Notes: generated from the sequence alone by a model not told the origin. DNA of 64,000 nucleotides from Bacteroidales bacterium (GCA_023229135.1 JALNZT010000002.1:1-64000), one strand, 5' to 3'; positions 43,356-52,756 are shown, counted from the first letter of the stretch. Numbers and translations are program-made.

Positions 43356-43877
43356 ATTTTTTTGCTATTACTTGTAATGGGCTCAATTGGAGGCATTCAG
43401 GCACAGAATAAAACCATACAATGGCTGGATTTTGAAACAGCTATTCAAAAACAACAAGAGAAACCCAAGAAGATTTTTATCGATATGTACACCGATTGGT
43501 GTGGCTGGTGCAAAAAAATGGACAAAGAAACCTTTGCACACCCTGTTGTTGCTGCCTATATGCAAGATCATTTTTATATGGTGAAATTTGATGCCGAACG
43601 TTCAGATACTGTTATTTTTATGAACCGCTCCTTCGTGAATAAAAACCCCGGAAAGTCGCGTAGCTCCCACGAATTGGCACAGACCCTGCTCAAAGGCAAA
43701 ATGTCGTATCCCAGCTATATATTTATGAATGAAGACCTGAAAATTATCAGTGTTGTTCCCGGATTTTTTCCACCAAAAAGCTTTGAACCTATAATGAATT
43801 ATTTTGGTAGCGGCGCCTATGAAAGCCAGCACTGGGAGAAGTATAGCACCTCATTTAAAGGGGTGATTGCTAAGTAG
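43347..43877 (+). CDS. Secreted thioredoxin-family protein
   Basis: This 176-aa periplasmic protein has a signal peptide (IFLLLLVMGSIGGIQAQ) and a thioredoxin-like fold of the DUF255/Thioredoxin_7 type: KKIFIDMYTDWCGWCKKMDK with redox cysteines C52 and C55, VKFDAERSD, and the cis-Pro region MSYPSYIFMNED. It probably reduces or isomerises disulfides in the periplasm. The start is set by the signal peptide; a decoy ATG 81 bp upstream stops after six codons. Confidence 0.9.
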   Translation: MKSIFLLLLVMGSIGGIQAQNKTIQWLDFETAIQKQQEKPKKIFIDMYTDWCGWCKKMDKETFAHPVVAAYMQDHFYMVKFDAERSDTVIFMNRSFVNKNPGKSRSSHELAQTLLKGKMSYPSYIFMNEDLKIISVVPGFFPPKSFEPIMNYFGSGAYESQHWEKYSTSFKGVIAK

Positions 43878-43892
43878 TTCTACGATTTGAAC

Positions 43893-45548
43893 TCAATTGA
43901 TTACAAGTAGATATTTCGTTGAAAAGGCCTTTCCTTCTTTTGTTGTTCCGCGTACTAAAAGCTCATAATTTCCTGCTAAAGCCGGCGTTCTATAACTAAT
44001 ACCCTTTTCTAATTCTGAAGCAGTAACCAAAGGATTCCAATAGATCGTATTGGCCGCTTCTGGATTTTCATGGCTGACATCCTTGTTTTTAAGTTGAGTT
44101 TTTTTAGGATTAAAAAATTGATAATCAAGAAATAAGCCATTTTTGGGCAAATCGATATCCGCAAAATAGCCTTCTTTAGAAATCAGGTGGATGATGCCTC
44201 CATAAGTAAATGCGCCTTTGATGTATGGTGCATTGATGATTTCGATGCGTTCAATTTGTTTGGGAGAAACGGCTAGCACCGCTTCCGTATTGTCAATTGC
44301 CACCTGATCTACCATTACTAATGGCTCAAAAACAGGTATCTCGGCATTGTTGCTCAGCACTTTAAAATATTTCTTGCCTTGTTTCTTTCTCACTTTGGCC
44401 AGTGTGGGAAGTTCGTTAAAATATTCCTCCAGATTGGGCAGTTCCACATAGTTTGACAGCCTCACTATTTCAGAAGGAGTACCGTAGAACACCTTATTAA
44501 AAGCTGCTGGAAAAGTGTCTTTGGTCAAGGTGTTTTCATAAAAATTTAACGAAATACGTTGATTATTAATTAGATGTAGTGCTACAGCTTTCTCTGCATC
44601 ATTTAAAGAAAAAATAGTATCGGGAAGCTGAATTGGGATACGGCAATAATCATTGTCAATAAGCAGATCGGCAGCATTTTCAAGGCTGTTTTCTGTGCAA
44701 ACAAAAAGGTCTCTTCTTCCTGAATAAGCAGGAAGCGCCAACAGAAATCTACCCTCTTCATTGGTCTCTGTGGCTAAAAAATCCCTGCCATTGCCAATAA
44801 TAGAGAGCTTGATTCGTGCGCCAACAATCACGGAATCATTTTCGTTATTTTTAAGCAGGCCCGAAATAGATAAGCCATTTGTTTCAGGCAGGTATTCTAT
44901 CCGGTTAAAATACCGTTTATGCTCCGCAGCATAATAGTTATCCGCGAAACTGTTAGCCGGAACTATACTCACGCAAGCACTTATTAGATCTTCTTGAGAA
45001 ATTGATGGCAAAATTTCACGTATATTTTTTTCTGAAAAAATGGTGTCTTTTGGTATATTACTACTCAATCGGTCATTTTGAACTTTTGATAGCGAGAGAA
45101 AATTAACTGAATCCATCAAAAAACTACTGACAGCTTTCTCTGGATTAACAACTTTAAGCAATGCGTAGGCATAGGCTTCCGGGCCGATGTTACGCATATA
45201 CTTGGTGTAAGCACGCAGGTAATAGTTACCGCTATTCAAATCTTCAGGTATTTCCAGCTTGCCTTGTGCGCCTTGTGTACTGAGTGTATATTTCCCGGCT
45301 GACAACTGATCGGCTTGCGGGCTAATCAATTCAACATAAAGTACTCTACTTAAAAGTACCTGCGGCAGACTATCAGTTAATTGAAATGCTGCGAAAGCGA
45401 TATTTTCGCCTGTAGCATAGATGCTGCGATCAGTAAATAATGAAAACTGTTCAATTTCCGGGAATCGGTTGTTTTGCTGCGCCCGAATTTTCTGACTGTT
45501 CATCAGGCCAATTAAAAGGATAAAGCAAAATATATTTCGTTTCTTCAT
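43893..45548 (-). CDS. MG2-like/TonB-plug-like secreted protein of unknown function
   Basis: This 551-aa protein has a signal peptide (IFCFILLIGLMNSQKIRAQ), then a macroglobulin MG2-like beta domain near residues 30-130 (LFTDRSIYATGENIAFAAFQL, GNYYLRAYTKYMRN). A middle carboxypeptidase-regulatory-like region follows (ISGLLKNNENDSVIVGARIK). A C-terminal stretch resembles a TonB plug (VAIDNTEAVLAVSPKQIERI). This layout recurs in Bacteroidota next to TonB systems and may bind or stabilise secreted substrates, but no function is known. One bp separates it from the DUF4249 gene upstream; it is last in a four-gene operon. Confidence 0.8.
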   Translation of the reverse strand: MKKRNIFCFILLIGLMNSQKIRAQQNNRFPEIEQFSLFTDRSIYATGENIAFAAFQLTDSLPQVLLSRVLYVELISPQADQLSAGKYTLSTQGAQGKLEIPEDLNSGNYYLRAYTKYMRNIGPEAYAYALLKVVNPEKAVSSFLMDSVNFLSLSKVQNDRLSSNIPKDTIFSEKNIREILPSISQEDLISACVSIVPANSFADNYYAAEHKRYFNRIEYLPETNGLSISGLLKNNENDSVIVGARIKLSIIGNGRDFLATETNEEGRFLLALPAYSGRRDLFVCTENSLENAADLLIDNDYCRIPIQLPDTIFSLNDAEKAVALHLINNQRISLNFYENTLTKDTFPAAFNKVFYGTPSEIVRLSNYVELPNLEEYFNELPTLAKVRKKQGKKYFKVLSNNAEIPVFEPLVMVDQVAIDNTEAVLAVSPKQIERIEIINAPYIKGAFTYGGIIHLISKEGYFADIDLPKNGLFLDYQFFNPKKTQLKNKDVSHENPEAANTIYWNPLVTASELEKGISYRTPALAGNYELLVRGTTKEGKAFSTKYLLVIN

Positions 45549-45549
45549 A

Positions 45550-46704
45550 TCAGTTGGGCCAAAAATCAGGTTTCACATTTATGCCTCCTCTACTGGTACA
45601 GTCAACGCATTCCTGATTGAGCCATACGAGGGAATAGCTTACTTCATCGCCCAAAAGATAGGCCGGATAATTACTCGGATCAATTTCCCTTAAGCCCATG
45701 CGAAGTTCGGTAGGTGAGCAGGATGAATTATAATCGAGTTCGAGACCCGGGTTGGTGGTGAACACACGCTGTGTTTTAAGCTGTGAAGCACAAAAATAGC
45801 CCAACACCTCCTGATCAGGGTCGGAAAGATTATTTATATTGCCTTTAATGGCAAGCGGTTGGGTTTCATACAAACTACCGCCCAGCTGGCTGTTCTGCCG
45901 CATTTGATCCCAATAAATAAAAGCCGCATCCGTGAGTGAAAACTGCTTCACCAGTAGGCTATATCCATATTCAAACCGCACGCTTTTATTGCTAACAAAG
46001 TGAAGCGAAAGCTTGCTGTAGGCATTTTCGCTGAGGTTACTTGTCGATAAGGTAAAAATTTCAGGTATTTGGGATGTACGCCAGCAATACATAAGTGAAA
46101 AATCAGGAGGAACAATATGATGCACTTGGCCGTCGTAAACCCATTCGCGGGCGTACATGCTCCGGTATTCATAGGTCTCAACAAGCTCCCAGTGCAGGTT
46201 TCTGCTGTCGGTAGTGCTGCCTTTAAAATCAAGATAAAACTGTGCGCCGGGTGTAATATCCTGTGGGTTATTGCCTTCTCGAGTTTCCAGTTCGTAATAA
46301 ACGGATTCAATAGCAGGACAGGCCAAGAGCGTATCGAAATCGGATTGAAGAACACTTTCATCAGGTGTTATCACTTTAAGCCTGAAAGCCGTTCCGATGC
46401 TTAGCAATTCCTGTTCAATACTTGCCTGATAGTCTCCATTGCCCTTATCCTGTAAAAAGAAGCTATTGCCTTGATCGTCAACAATACTCACCTGACATCC
46501 GCTTACGGGTTTTGGCTGTGGTTCGCTTATCGGTGAAGTAAGCGAGATATGAACTGTCTGAATATCCGCGCCGGCAAAAACACCTCCACTAATAACGTAT
46601 TTACTTACATCACTGCCTTTTATCTTAGGATCGAAGGCCTTTTCGCAACCTAAAAGCAGCGCAAAAATCAGAAAGAGTATGAGCTTTGCTTTATTCAGAT
46701 GCAT
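45550..46704 (-). CDS. DUF4249 family lipoprotein
   Basis: This 384-aa lipoprotein has the signal LILFLIFALLLGC, lipobox Cys at 19. The sequence matches DUF4249: YVISGGVFAGADIQTVHISL near the start, ISPEPQ-like segments, and the C-terminal CSPTELRMGLREIDPSNYPA region with WLNQECVDCTSRGG. These lipoproteins are commonly encoded directly after TonB receptors and are thought to be surface-exposed partners. The start MHLNKAKL (46704) is chosen because it gives a proper signal; it overlaps the receptor's end by 14 bp. Confidence 0.88.
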   Translation of the reverse strand: MHLNKAKLILFLIFALLLGCEKAFDPKIKGSDVSKYVISGGVFAGADIQTVHISLTSPISEPQPKPVSGCQVSIVDDQGNSFFLQDKGNGDYQASIEQELLSIGTAFRLKVITPDESVLQSDFDTLLACPAIESVYYELETREGNNPQDITPGAQFYLDFKGSTTDSRNLHWELVETYEYRSMYAREWVYDGQVHHIVPPDFSLMYCWRTSQIPEIFTLSTSNLSENAYSKLSLHFVSNKSVRFEYGYSLLVKQFSLTDAAFIYWDQMRQNSQLGGSLYETQPLAIKGNINNLSDPDQEVLGYFCASQLKTQRVFTTNPGLELDYNSSCSPTELRMGLREIDPSNYPAYLLGDEVSYSLVWLNQECVDCTSRGGINVKPDFWPN

Positions 46705-49462
46705 AATTTCCAATTTTAAAGATCCATGTTGCCGTAAAAATCGGCACGCCAATAATGGCATATTGATAGCTTTTTACACGTCCGTTTTCGGCTTTAAAGT
46801 AGGCGGCATAAGGGTTTTCTCTTCCGGTGAGGTTGTACAGGCTCAGGTTGAGCGAGCTGTGGATAAGTTTTTTCTTTTTCAGGTTGCCTTCCAGGGTGAG
46901 CGACAAATCCATACGGAAATAGTCGGGCAGGCGGTAAGCATTGCGTTCGGAATAGTCAAAATAGGGTGTGCCGTCAACATAATATGCTGAAACAGGATAA
47001 GTTATAGGTTTGCCGGTTTGGTAAGTAATGATTGATGAAACGGAAACCCGACGGCTGAGGTGGTAGTTCAGCACCATATTTACCACATGCGGAATGTCGA
47101 AATTGGCCGGATATTGCTTGCCATCGTTTATGCTGTTCCAGGCTTTTCCGCCGTCTATTTTCACCAAGCTTTGCGAATAGGTGTAGGTGAGCCAGCCTTC
47201 GAGCCGGCGGTTGCTTCTTTTTAAAAATAATTCAATACCGGCGGCTTTTTGGTCGCCCTGCAACACGGTAGTCTCTACTTGCGCTGTCTCCAAAAAAGCT
47301 GCTCCATCTTTGAACTCGGGATAATTCGTGGTGGTTTTATAGTACAGTTCAGCAGAAAATTCTAATCCTGCTTTGGGTAAGGTACGGAAAATTCCTGCTG
47401 AAAACTGATTGCTTTGAGCGGGTTCTATGTGATAGTCTGCCAGCTTCCATTGTGCGTTGGGCGAAATAGAAATGGTGTTGTTGAGCATGAAAAGATTTTG
47501 ATGCATCTGGTTGAAAGCCAGCTTTACAGCACCATTCTCATCCGTCTCATAATTGAGCGAGATACGAAAATCAGGCTGAAAATACCATTTGATCGGTTCA
47601 TTTGCAGCAAAGCTGATCGAGTCATTGACGTAGCGCGGATCCATTGGGAATTTTGGCGTGTAGGTGTAAACTGTTTTAGGACCTGCCGGATTAAACAAAC
47701 CAATCCTGAGACCTGCATTTAGTGTTAAACGTGGTATCAGCTCCCACGAATCTGCCATATAAAGTGCTGATTCGAGACCTTGTTCTGTACCCAAATCGGT
47801 TTGTTTGCGCAACGAGTTGATGCTAAAAGGTTTTACCAGTCCCCGGTCAAGTTTGTACAAATCGAAGTTGAACCCGTAGTTAAGACTATGTTTTTCGCTT
47901 ATTTGTTGCTTGAAATCGGCTTTTAGGGCGTAGTCACCAAATAGGTAATTGTGTGTGTAGGCACTTGAAACTTCTTGTTTGTCAGTGGTGTTAAAAGCGT
48001 ATTGAGCACCTGATAACACAAACTCTCCCCTTAGTGTTTGGCTAAAATTGTGTCCTACAGTAAATGAAACACCACTATTGGTATAATCGTATTCGGTGAT
48101 GTCGGCCAGCTGAAAGCGGTCTTTGCTGTGGTAGAAAAACACTGCCGACTGGGTGTTTTTGTTGTCAAAATTAATGCCTCCGGCCAGGTCGTAAAAGCCG
48201 GCTTTGCTATTGCGGATATCGGGGTCTTTCACGCGTTGCAAAATCCAGTCGGAATAGGTGGATCTGGCGCTCAGCAAAACCGAAACAGATTCTTTTTTGA
48301 TAGGACCTTCTATCACTATATTGGCCGAAATAGGACTAATGCCGCCATGTGCTGTAAAATTTTTACGATTTCCCCGCCGGGTGATAATATTGAAAACTGA
48401 TGAAAGCCTTCCGCCATAAGCAGCTGGAATATGACCTTTGTAAACTGAAAAATCTTTGATGATATCGCTGTTAAATGCGGGAAAAAACCCAAAAAGATGC
48501 GTCGGGTTGAAGATAGGAATGCTGTTGATATAAAAAGCGTTTTGGTCTGCGCCACCACCACGAACATTGAGGCCTGAAGTGCCTTCGCCAACGCTTACGA
48601 TTCCAGGAAGTGTGCCTGAAACTTTCAGGACATCGCGTTCGCCCATCAGCATGGGAAGAGCTTTGACCGATTTCATGGAGATTTTGTCCAGTCCCGGATC
48701 TTTCTCTTTCATGCTGCGTTGGCGGTCGCCATAAACAACAAATTCTTCAATCTGATAGACCGTCTTTTTTAGCTGGATGCTGAAACTCCCGTCGGATAGC
48801 ACATTGAGCTGGTATTTCTTCACCTCATAACCCATAAAATCGAACTTAATATTGTAGTTGCCGGGTTTTAGCAGCAGCGTAAAGAAACCATTAACGTCAG
48901 TAACACCGCCTGTTTGCGTTTCGTCAACAAATACGGTGGCGTAAAAAACCGGTTCTCCTGTTTCCTGATCAAGCACACGACCTTGTACTTTGGCGGGCTT
49001 TCGTCCGGAATGTTTTCCGGGTTCACCAATGGTGATCCGTTGAATCACTTCCGGTTTGCGGCCTGTAAGGTAGCGCTCTTCACTTTGGGTGATGTCAGTG
49101 CTGCTTTCAGCCTCGGCCTCGCCTTCTGCTAAGTTAGATTCAAAGATCGGGAGTTCGCTATAAAGTTGTTGGTCGGGAAGCAGCAAAAGTGCTTTGTTCC
49201 AAACGGATATTTTAAGTTGTGTACTCTCAATGGCCTTGGAAATAGCATCAATAACAGTAATCTCCTCTTCATCAATGCTTACTTTAAGGCCTTTCACCCA
49301 ATCAGATTTATAAAAGACACGCACACCGCTTTTTTGATAAATGATTTCACAAAACTTGTCGAAGGCAAGCTCAGAAACCTTGCAGCTTATTGTAGAATCA
49401 GGATTGCTGGCTTTAGCTTGTTGGAGCAGTATCACTAAAATTATCAATAGCAGCGTTCTCAT
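46691..49462 (-). CDS. TonB-dependent receptor with STN domain
   Basis: This 923-aa outer-membrane protein has a signal peptide (MRTLLLIILVILLQQAKAS) and an STN domain (about 25-95: VSELAFDKFCEIIYQKSGVR). Next is a carboxypeptidase-regulatory-like domain (about 155-235: VQGRVLDQETGEPVFYATVF), then a plug (GLNVRGGGADQNAFYINSIP) and a barrel. An STN domain in such receptors usually signals to an anti-sigma/ECF sigma pair or secretin partner, but none lies in this window. Start 49462 forms ATGA with the upstream gene's stop; the earlier TTG at 49486 is not needed. Confidence 0.93.
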   Translation of the reverse strand: MRTLLLIILVILLQQAKASNPDSTISCKVSELAFDKFCEIIYQKSGVRVFYKSDWVKGLKVSIDEEEITVIDAISKAIESTQLKISVWNKALLLLPDQQLYSELPIFESNLAEGEAEAESSTDITQSEERYLTGRKPEVIQRITIGEPGKHSGRKPAKVQGRVLDQETGEPVFYATVFVDETQTGGVTDVNGFFTLLLKPGNYNIKFDFMGYEVKKYQLNVLSDGSFSIQLKKTVYQIEEFVVYGDRQRSMKEKDPGLDKISMKSVKALPMLMGERDVLKVSGTLPGIVSVGEGTSGLNVRGGGADQNAFYINSIPIFNPTHLFGFFPAFNSDIIKDFSVYKGHIPAAYGGRLSSVFNIITRRGNRKNFTAHGGISPISANIVIEGPIKKESVSVLLSARSTYSDWILQRVKDPDIRNSKAGFYDLAGGINFDNKNTQSAVFFYHSKDRFQLADITEYDYTNSGVSFTVGHNFSQTLRGEFVLSGAQYAFNTTDKQEVSSAYTHNYLFGDYALKADFKQQISEKHSLNYGFNFDLYKLDRGLVKPFSINSLRKQTDLGTEQGLESALYMADSWELIPRLTLNAGLRIGLFNPAGPKTVYTYTPKFPMDPRYVNDSISFAANEPIKWYFQPDFRISLNYETDENGAVKLAFNQMHQNLFMLNNTISISPNAQWKLADYHIEPAQSNQFSAGIFRTLPKAGLEFSAELYYKTTTNYPEFKDGAAFLETAQVETTVLQGDQKAAGIELFLKRSNRRLEGWLTYTYSQSLVKIDGGKAWNSINDGKQYPANFDIPHVVNMVLNYHLSRRVSVSSIITYQTGKPITYPVSAYYVDGTPYFDYSERNAYRLPDYFRMDLSLTLEGNLKKKKLIHSSLNLSLYNLTGRENPYAAYFKAENGRVKSYQYAIIGVPIFTATWIFKIGNYASE

Positions 49463-50205
49463 AGCTTGGTTAAATTTGAGGAGCAAAAGCGGAGTAGCTC
49501 AGCAATTGATTCATCGGAGGTCTTCTTGAATGAGAAACGCTCTTTGCGCATATATTTTTTCAAGTCAGATTGAAAATCTTTGGAAAAAAGCTTGACAAAG
49601 TCTCGCTTGTTTTTAAATGCTTGCATCAGCTCATTGTTTCTGAGCCAGGTTTTTTTTTGTGCTTTTGAAAAAACATGGTTTGTTGCGCCGTACCTGGTGT
49701 CGAGGGATAAATTTTTGGTCCAGAAAATTAGTATTTCAAAAGGTTTTTCGCCAATTACCTGGGCGATTTTCCAGGATGAGTCGGCCATTTCAAGGTATTC
49801 AAACCTCATACCGTTAAAGCTAAAACCCTGAAGCCAGGCATCAGAAATAGCCAACTGCTCTGTGGCTCCGAGCTGGTTTAGGTAGCGCATCACCAATTGT
49901 TGGTTGTAAATATCGAAATTGAGAAGCAAATCGGTGTATAATTTTCCGCGTAAGCGCACACTGCCCTGGCTAAAGCCTTCGCTCTGAAGAAATTGATGTC
50001 CGCCCGTCTGCAAAGGCGGAAAATACACATAGCGCCTGCCGTTATAGAGCTCCTGATCCAGACCGTAAAGCTCACCGAAAGGCGTTTTAGCTTTTTGAGA
50101 GAAGGCAAGAGGAACAAAGCTAAAAAAAACTATCAGCAGTAAAAATAACCGTAATCTATTTGTAATGAAGTATATAGCAGAAATTAAATAAGATTTCTTA
50201 GTCAA
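49459..50205 (-). CDS. Secreted protein of unknown function (TTG start)
   Basis: This 248-aa protein has a hydrophobic signal (LRLFLLLIVFFSFVPLAFSQ) after a basic N-terminus. Beyond that I recognise no family; the C-terminal part is rich in Lys/Phe (KKTWLRNNELMQAFKNKRDF) and mixed alpha/beta. The only usable start before the signal is TTG at 50205, with an in-frame TAG nine codons upstream. It is first in the operon with the STN receptor (ATGA overlap), DUF4249 and MG2-like genes, so it likely assists the same outer-membrane system. Confidence 0.75.
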   Translation of the reverse strand: MTKKSYLISAIYFITNRLRLFLLLIVFFSFVPLAFSQKAKTPFGELYGLDQELYNGRRYVYFPPLQTGGHQFLQSEGFSQGSVRLRGKLYTDLLLNFDIYNQQLVMRYLNQLGATEQLAISDAWLQGFSFNGMRFEYLEMADSSWKIAQVIGEKPFEILIFWTKNLSLDTRYGATNHVFSKAQKKTWLRNNELMQAFKNKRDFVKLFSKDFQSDLKKYMRKERFSFKKTSDESIAELLRFCSSNLTKL

Positions 50206-50481
50206 AGGTTCGTTAGATTTGAGTTTTTTCTAATCACAAATGTACTATTTGTTTCGAAAGTTCAAGTAGGATATTGATTTATATCAGTGGCTGATAGCAA
50301 CAAAAAGCAAACGAAGTACTATTCTGGAACTCGCTCAGTTTAGGTTTATTATATCGTACACGCCTATCAGGCGGTTGCTATCACAGGTATAAGGCTTGTA
50401 TTCTTTGATTAAGTTGTTTTCATTTAGGTTTAATCTTGAAAAGAGACCATCAGGAATTCATTTCCCGGAATAGATATTTAG
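50206..50481. other. Intergenic stretch without a recognised gene
   Basis: About 275 bp between the divergent outer-membrane operon and the HEPN/MNT pair. It holds an inverted repeat TATCAG-TGG-CTGATA (50282-50296) that could be a regulator site or hairpin. No open frame of note, no tRNA and no clear minus-strand promoter were seen. Confidence 0.5.
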
Positions 50482-50489
50482 TACCTTTG
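50482..50489 (+). promoter_or_regulatory. -7 box of the HEPN/MNT pair
   Basis: TACCTTTG matches TAnnTTTG, about 17 nt before the ATG at 50506. No clear -33. Confidence 0.5.
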
Positions 50490-50505
50490 TTGAAAACAAT
50501 GTGAG

Positions 50506-50892
50506 ATGGAAGAAAAGGTAAAATATTGGATTGACTTATCAGATTATGATTTGGAAACAGCAGAGGCTATGCTTGTGAGCAAAAGGTATCTTTATGTTGG
50601 GTTTATGTGTCATCAAACAATAGAAAAGGCTTTTAAAGCATATTTTACTTTTCTGAAATCAGATGTTGCACCATTTTCGCATAGTTTATCGTATATAGCT
50701 AAGAAAGTGATTTTTACGAATTATTTTCTGAGGAACAGAAAGATTTCATTGACCAAATAGAACCTTTAAACATTGAAGCTCGTTATCCATTCGCATAAAG
50801 AAAGACTTTTGAAAAGTTTAACAGAAGATAAGTGTTTGGAGATTATTGATAAAACAAAGAAAATACAAGAATGGATAAAGCAGAAGTTATAA
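50506..50892 (+). pseudogene. HEPN-domain protein, frameshifted
   Basis: Frame 1 reads MEEKVKYWIDLSDYDLETAE and later FMCHQTIEKAFKAYFTFLKS, a clear HEPN start. After HSLSYIAKK it shifts: one missing base in an A-run near 50704-50708 moves the natural continuation SDFYELFSEEQKDFIDQIEP into another frame. A second shift near 50793-50800 moves the tail KERLLKSLTEDKCLEIIDKT to a third. The last frame ends at 50890-50892, overlapping the MNT gene start by 22 bp as expected of an intact pair. HEPN partners in such pairs are usually RNase toxins, so loss of function here would disarm the module. A sequencing error cannot be excluded. Confidence 0.8.
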
Positions 50893-51173
50893 ACAAAGTC
50901 AAAGAATATAGTGTTCTGCTTAAGAAGCATATAGCACTTGAGAAGGTATATCTATTTGGTTCTTATGCCAAGAACACAAATCGTGCAGATAGTGATATTG
51001 ATGTTGCAATTGTTGTGAAAAAGATAGAGGGAGACTTCTTCGATATCGAACCTTTATTGTGGAAGCTAAGGAGACAAATTGATGATAGAATTGAACCAAT
51101 TCTTATAGAAAAGGATAATGATTTGAGTGGCTTCTTAATTGAAATCCAAAGAAATGGAATTGAGATAGTATAG
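50871..51173 (+). CDS. MNT-type nucleotidyltransferase (antitoxin of a HEPN/MNT pair)
   Basis: This 100-aa minimal nucleotidyltransferase shows the Pol-beta-like motif GSYAKNTNRADSDIDVAIV with Gly30-Ser31 and catalytic D42 and D44; a third acidic residue lies near RIEPILIEKD. In HEPN/MNT modules this protein AMPylates the HEPN toxin and neutralises it. The frame is intact and overlaps the end of the broken HEPN gene by 22 bp. Confidence 0.88.
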   Translation: MDKAEVINKVKEYSVLLKKHIALEKVYLFGSYAKNTNRADSDIDVAIVVKKIEGDFFDIEPLLWKLRRQIDDRIEPILIEKDNDLSGFLIEIQRNGIEIV

Positions 51174-51236
51174 AACAGTTGTGGTATTATATTGGGCCTG
51201 ATTCGGTTATTGTTTTAGGGCTTTTTCCTACGTCGC

Positions 51237-51262
51237 GGCAAATTACACAAGTATAATTTGCC
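51237..51262. other. Hairpin after the MNT gene
   Basis: GGCAAATTA (51237-51245) and TAATTTGCC (51254-51262) form a 9-bp perfect stem with an 8-nt loop. No T-tract follows on the plus strand, so it is at best a weak terminator or 3' stabiliser. Confidence 0.4.
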
Positions 51263-51360
51263 TGACTTCTTAAGCAGATTTATTTTGCAAAATTTCAGTT
51301 TTTAAATTCAATGTTTTTGCTTAAACCGAGCAAAGCAACAAAGCTATTCTTAAAACTTCT

Positions 51361-52047
51361 TCACAAACACTCCATCCCTTCAAATCCCCGTTCAACAGCT
51401 TCCAGTTCCAACCCAAACTTAAACGGGCTTTCTGTTTCCGGATTATGTTGTAAACGCGCCGAGACTTCCATAAACAAGCCTTTTTCTGATTTTTTTTCTG
51501 TGTTTAAAAAGGCCCTTTCGGCATCTATATTGGCTTTTGTTATTAGCACCGGCACGGCTTTGGGGCTGGTGCAAAAGTGCATCAGTGCTGCATCAGCAAA
51601 ATAGCTGTATGCAGCCGTAAGCCTGAACTGATAATCGGCCAAGGTGTTAATGGGCTGCTGTTTCAGGATGAATTTCTCGTCTTTAATCACCGGCTCGCCG
51701 GCATTGTTAAGCACTTCCAAGCCTTCGGCAGTTTTACGAGCTACAAGTCGGCTCTCGTTGCCGCCATCCAGCAAAAGCTGGTCTTTGGCGATTCTCCATA
51801 CGCCTGCATTGGCTTCCCAGATGCTGTCGTTATTGACTTTTTTAAGGATAAAAAATAAGCTGTCGGGAAGCAGGAAAACTGTGGTAGCCATAGATTCTGT
51901 TTTCGAGAAAACAATTTTTCCCTCGAAAATCATACCAGCTGCGTCAACCTTAAAATCTTCTTCAGTTTCTTGATTTGAGGGAGAATTTACACAGGAAAAA
52001 CTTAGCAGAACTAAAATTGAAAGCAGTAAAATATCGAACTTTTTCAT
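51361..52047 (-). CDS. Lipoprotein of unknown function (possibly NlpE-like)
   Basis: This 228-aa protein has a lipoprotein signal (ILLLSILVLLSFSC) followed by a short acidic linker. The middle segment reads FEGKIVFSKTESMATTVFLL, ANAGVWRIAKDQLLLDGG and RLVARKTAEGLEVLN, a strand pattern like the NlpE/META envelope-stress lipoproteins. The C-terminus (EVSARLQHNPETESPFKFGLELEAVERG) is of unknown type. The NlpE likeness is a loose pattern match. It is monocistronic, 49 bp downstream of the MORN-repeat gene on the same strand. Confidence 0.7.
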   Translation of the reverse strand: MKKFDILLLSILVLLSFSCVNSPSNQETEEDFKVDAAGMIFEGKIVFSKTESMATTVFLLPDSLFFILKKVNNDSIWEANAGVWRIAKDQLLLDGGNESRLVARKTAEGLEVLNNAGEPVIKDEKFILKQQPINTLADYQFRLTAAYSYFADAALMHFCTSPKAVPVLITKANIDAERAFLNTEKKSEKGLFMEVSARLQHNPETESPFKFGLELEAVERGFEGMECL

Positions 52048-52096
52048 GGATTGTTTCTATTTTTATCAGTGTAAAAATAAATGATCTATCTTTAAT

Positions 52097-52756
52097 TTAA
52101 TACGGATGTTCAATCTCTTCAACCAGCATGCCGTATTCGTATATTCTGGTGAGGCTTGGCACGCCTTCGGGTGTGAAAAACTCTTCTTTCCCGTGTTTTT
52201 CATTGTCTTTATAGTGGATTTGCAAACTTACCTCGCCATTTTCGTGGTAGGCTTTTTGCACGCCTGTTCCCATCGTGAAAATAGCTTTGGCTGTAATGGA
52301 TCCATTGGAGTGGAAAAACAGCCAGCTTCCGTGCATCATATTTTCCTTGTACTGACCTTCAACCATAACTTGGCCGTTTTCGTACCATTTGTAATACGGG
52401 CCATCCAGGATGCCATTGACATAATATTCGCTGCCAATTTTGATGCCGTCAACACTATACGTTAGGAAGATGCTGTCGAGTTTATTGTTCTTATAATGGC
52501 TCAGCGTTTGCATATTTCCGTTTTCATGCCAGCGCCTCATACTTCCGTTCAGCTCATTAGCAGTGTATTCAGCAGTCATTTGCAGTTTGCCATTTTTGTA
52601 GTACCACTTGCTTTCGCCCTCCAGTTTGTCATCTTTGTATGTTAGTTCAGACTTCACTTTTCCATTGTCCCAATAGCTTCTATTTTTGCTGTTTTGGCAG
52701 GATAAACTTACCAAGATGAGGCCGCTGATTGCCATAAAATAGATGAGATTTTTCAT
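52097..52756 (-). CDS. MORN-repeat lipoprotein (YwqK-like)
   Basis: This 219-aa protein has a lipoprotein signal (FMAISGLILVSLSC) and a run of MORN-type repeats, each about 23 residues with the pattern YxNGxLxG/E-W: YWDNGKVKSELTYKDDKLEG, YYKNGKLQMTAEYTANELNG, WHENGNMQTLSHYKNNKLD, YENGQVMVEGQYKENMMHG, YHENGEVSLQIHYKDNEKHG. Automatic annotation often labels such proteins 'YwqK family antitoxin', but nothing here indicates a toxin partner. It overlaps the LysM gene by ATGA. Confidence 0.85.
   Translation of the reverse strand: MKNLIYFMAISGLILVSLSCQNSKNRSYWDNGKVKSELTYKDDKLEGESKWYYKNGKLQMTAEYTANELNGSMRRWHENGNMQTLSHYKNNKLDSIFLTYSVDGIKIGSEYYVNGILDGPYYKWYENGQVMVEGQYKENMMHGSWLFFHSNGSITAKAIFTMGTGVQKAYHENGEVSLQIHYKDNEKHGKEEFFTPEGVPSLTRIYEYGMLVEEIEHPY

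Noticed and set aside
52097..52756. Toxin-antitoxin system (YwqK label)
   Set aside because: The protein is a MORN-repeat lipoprotein and no toxin gene lies nearby.
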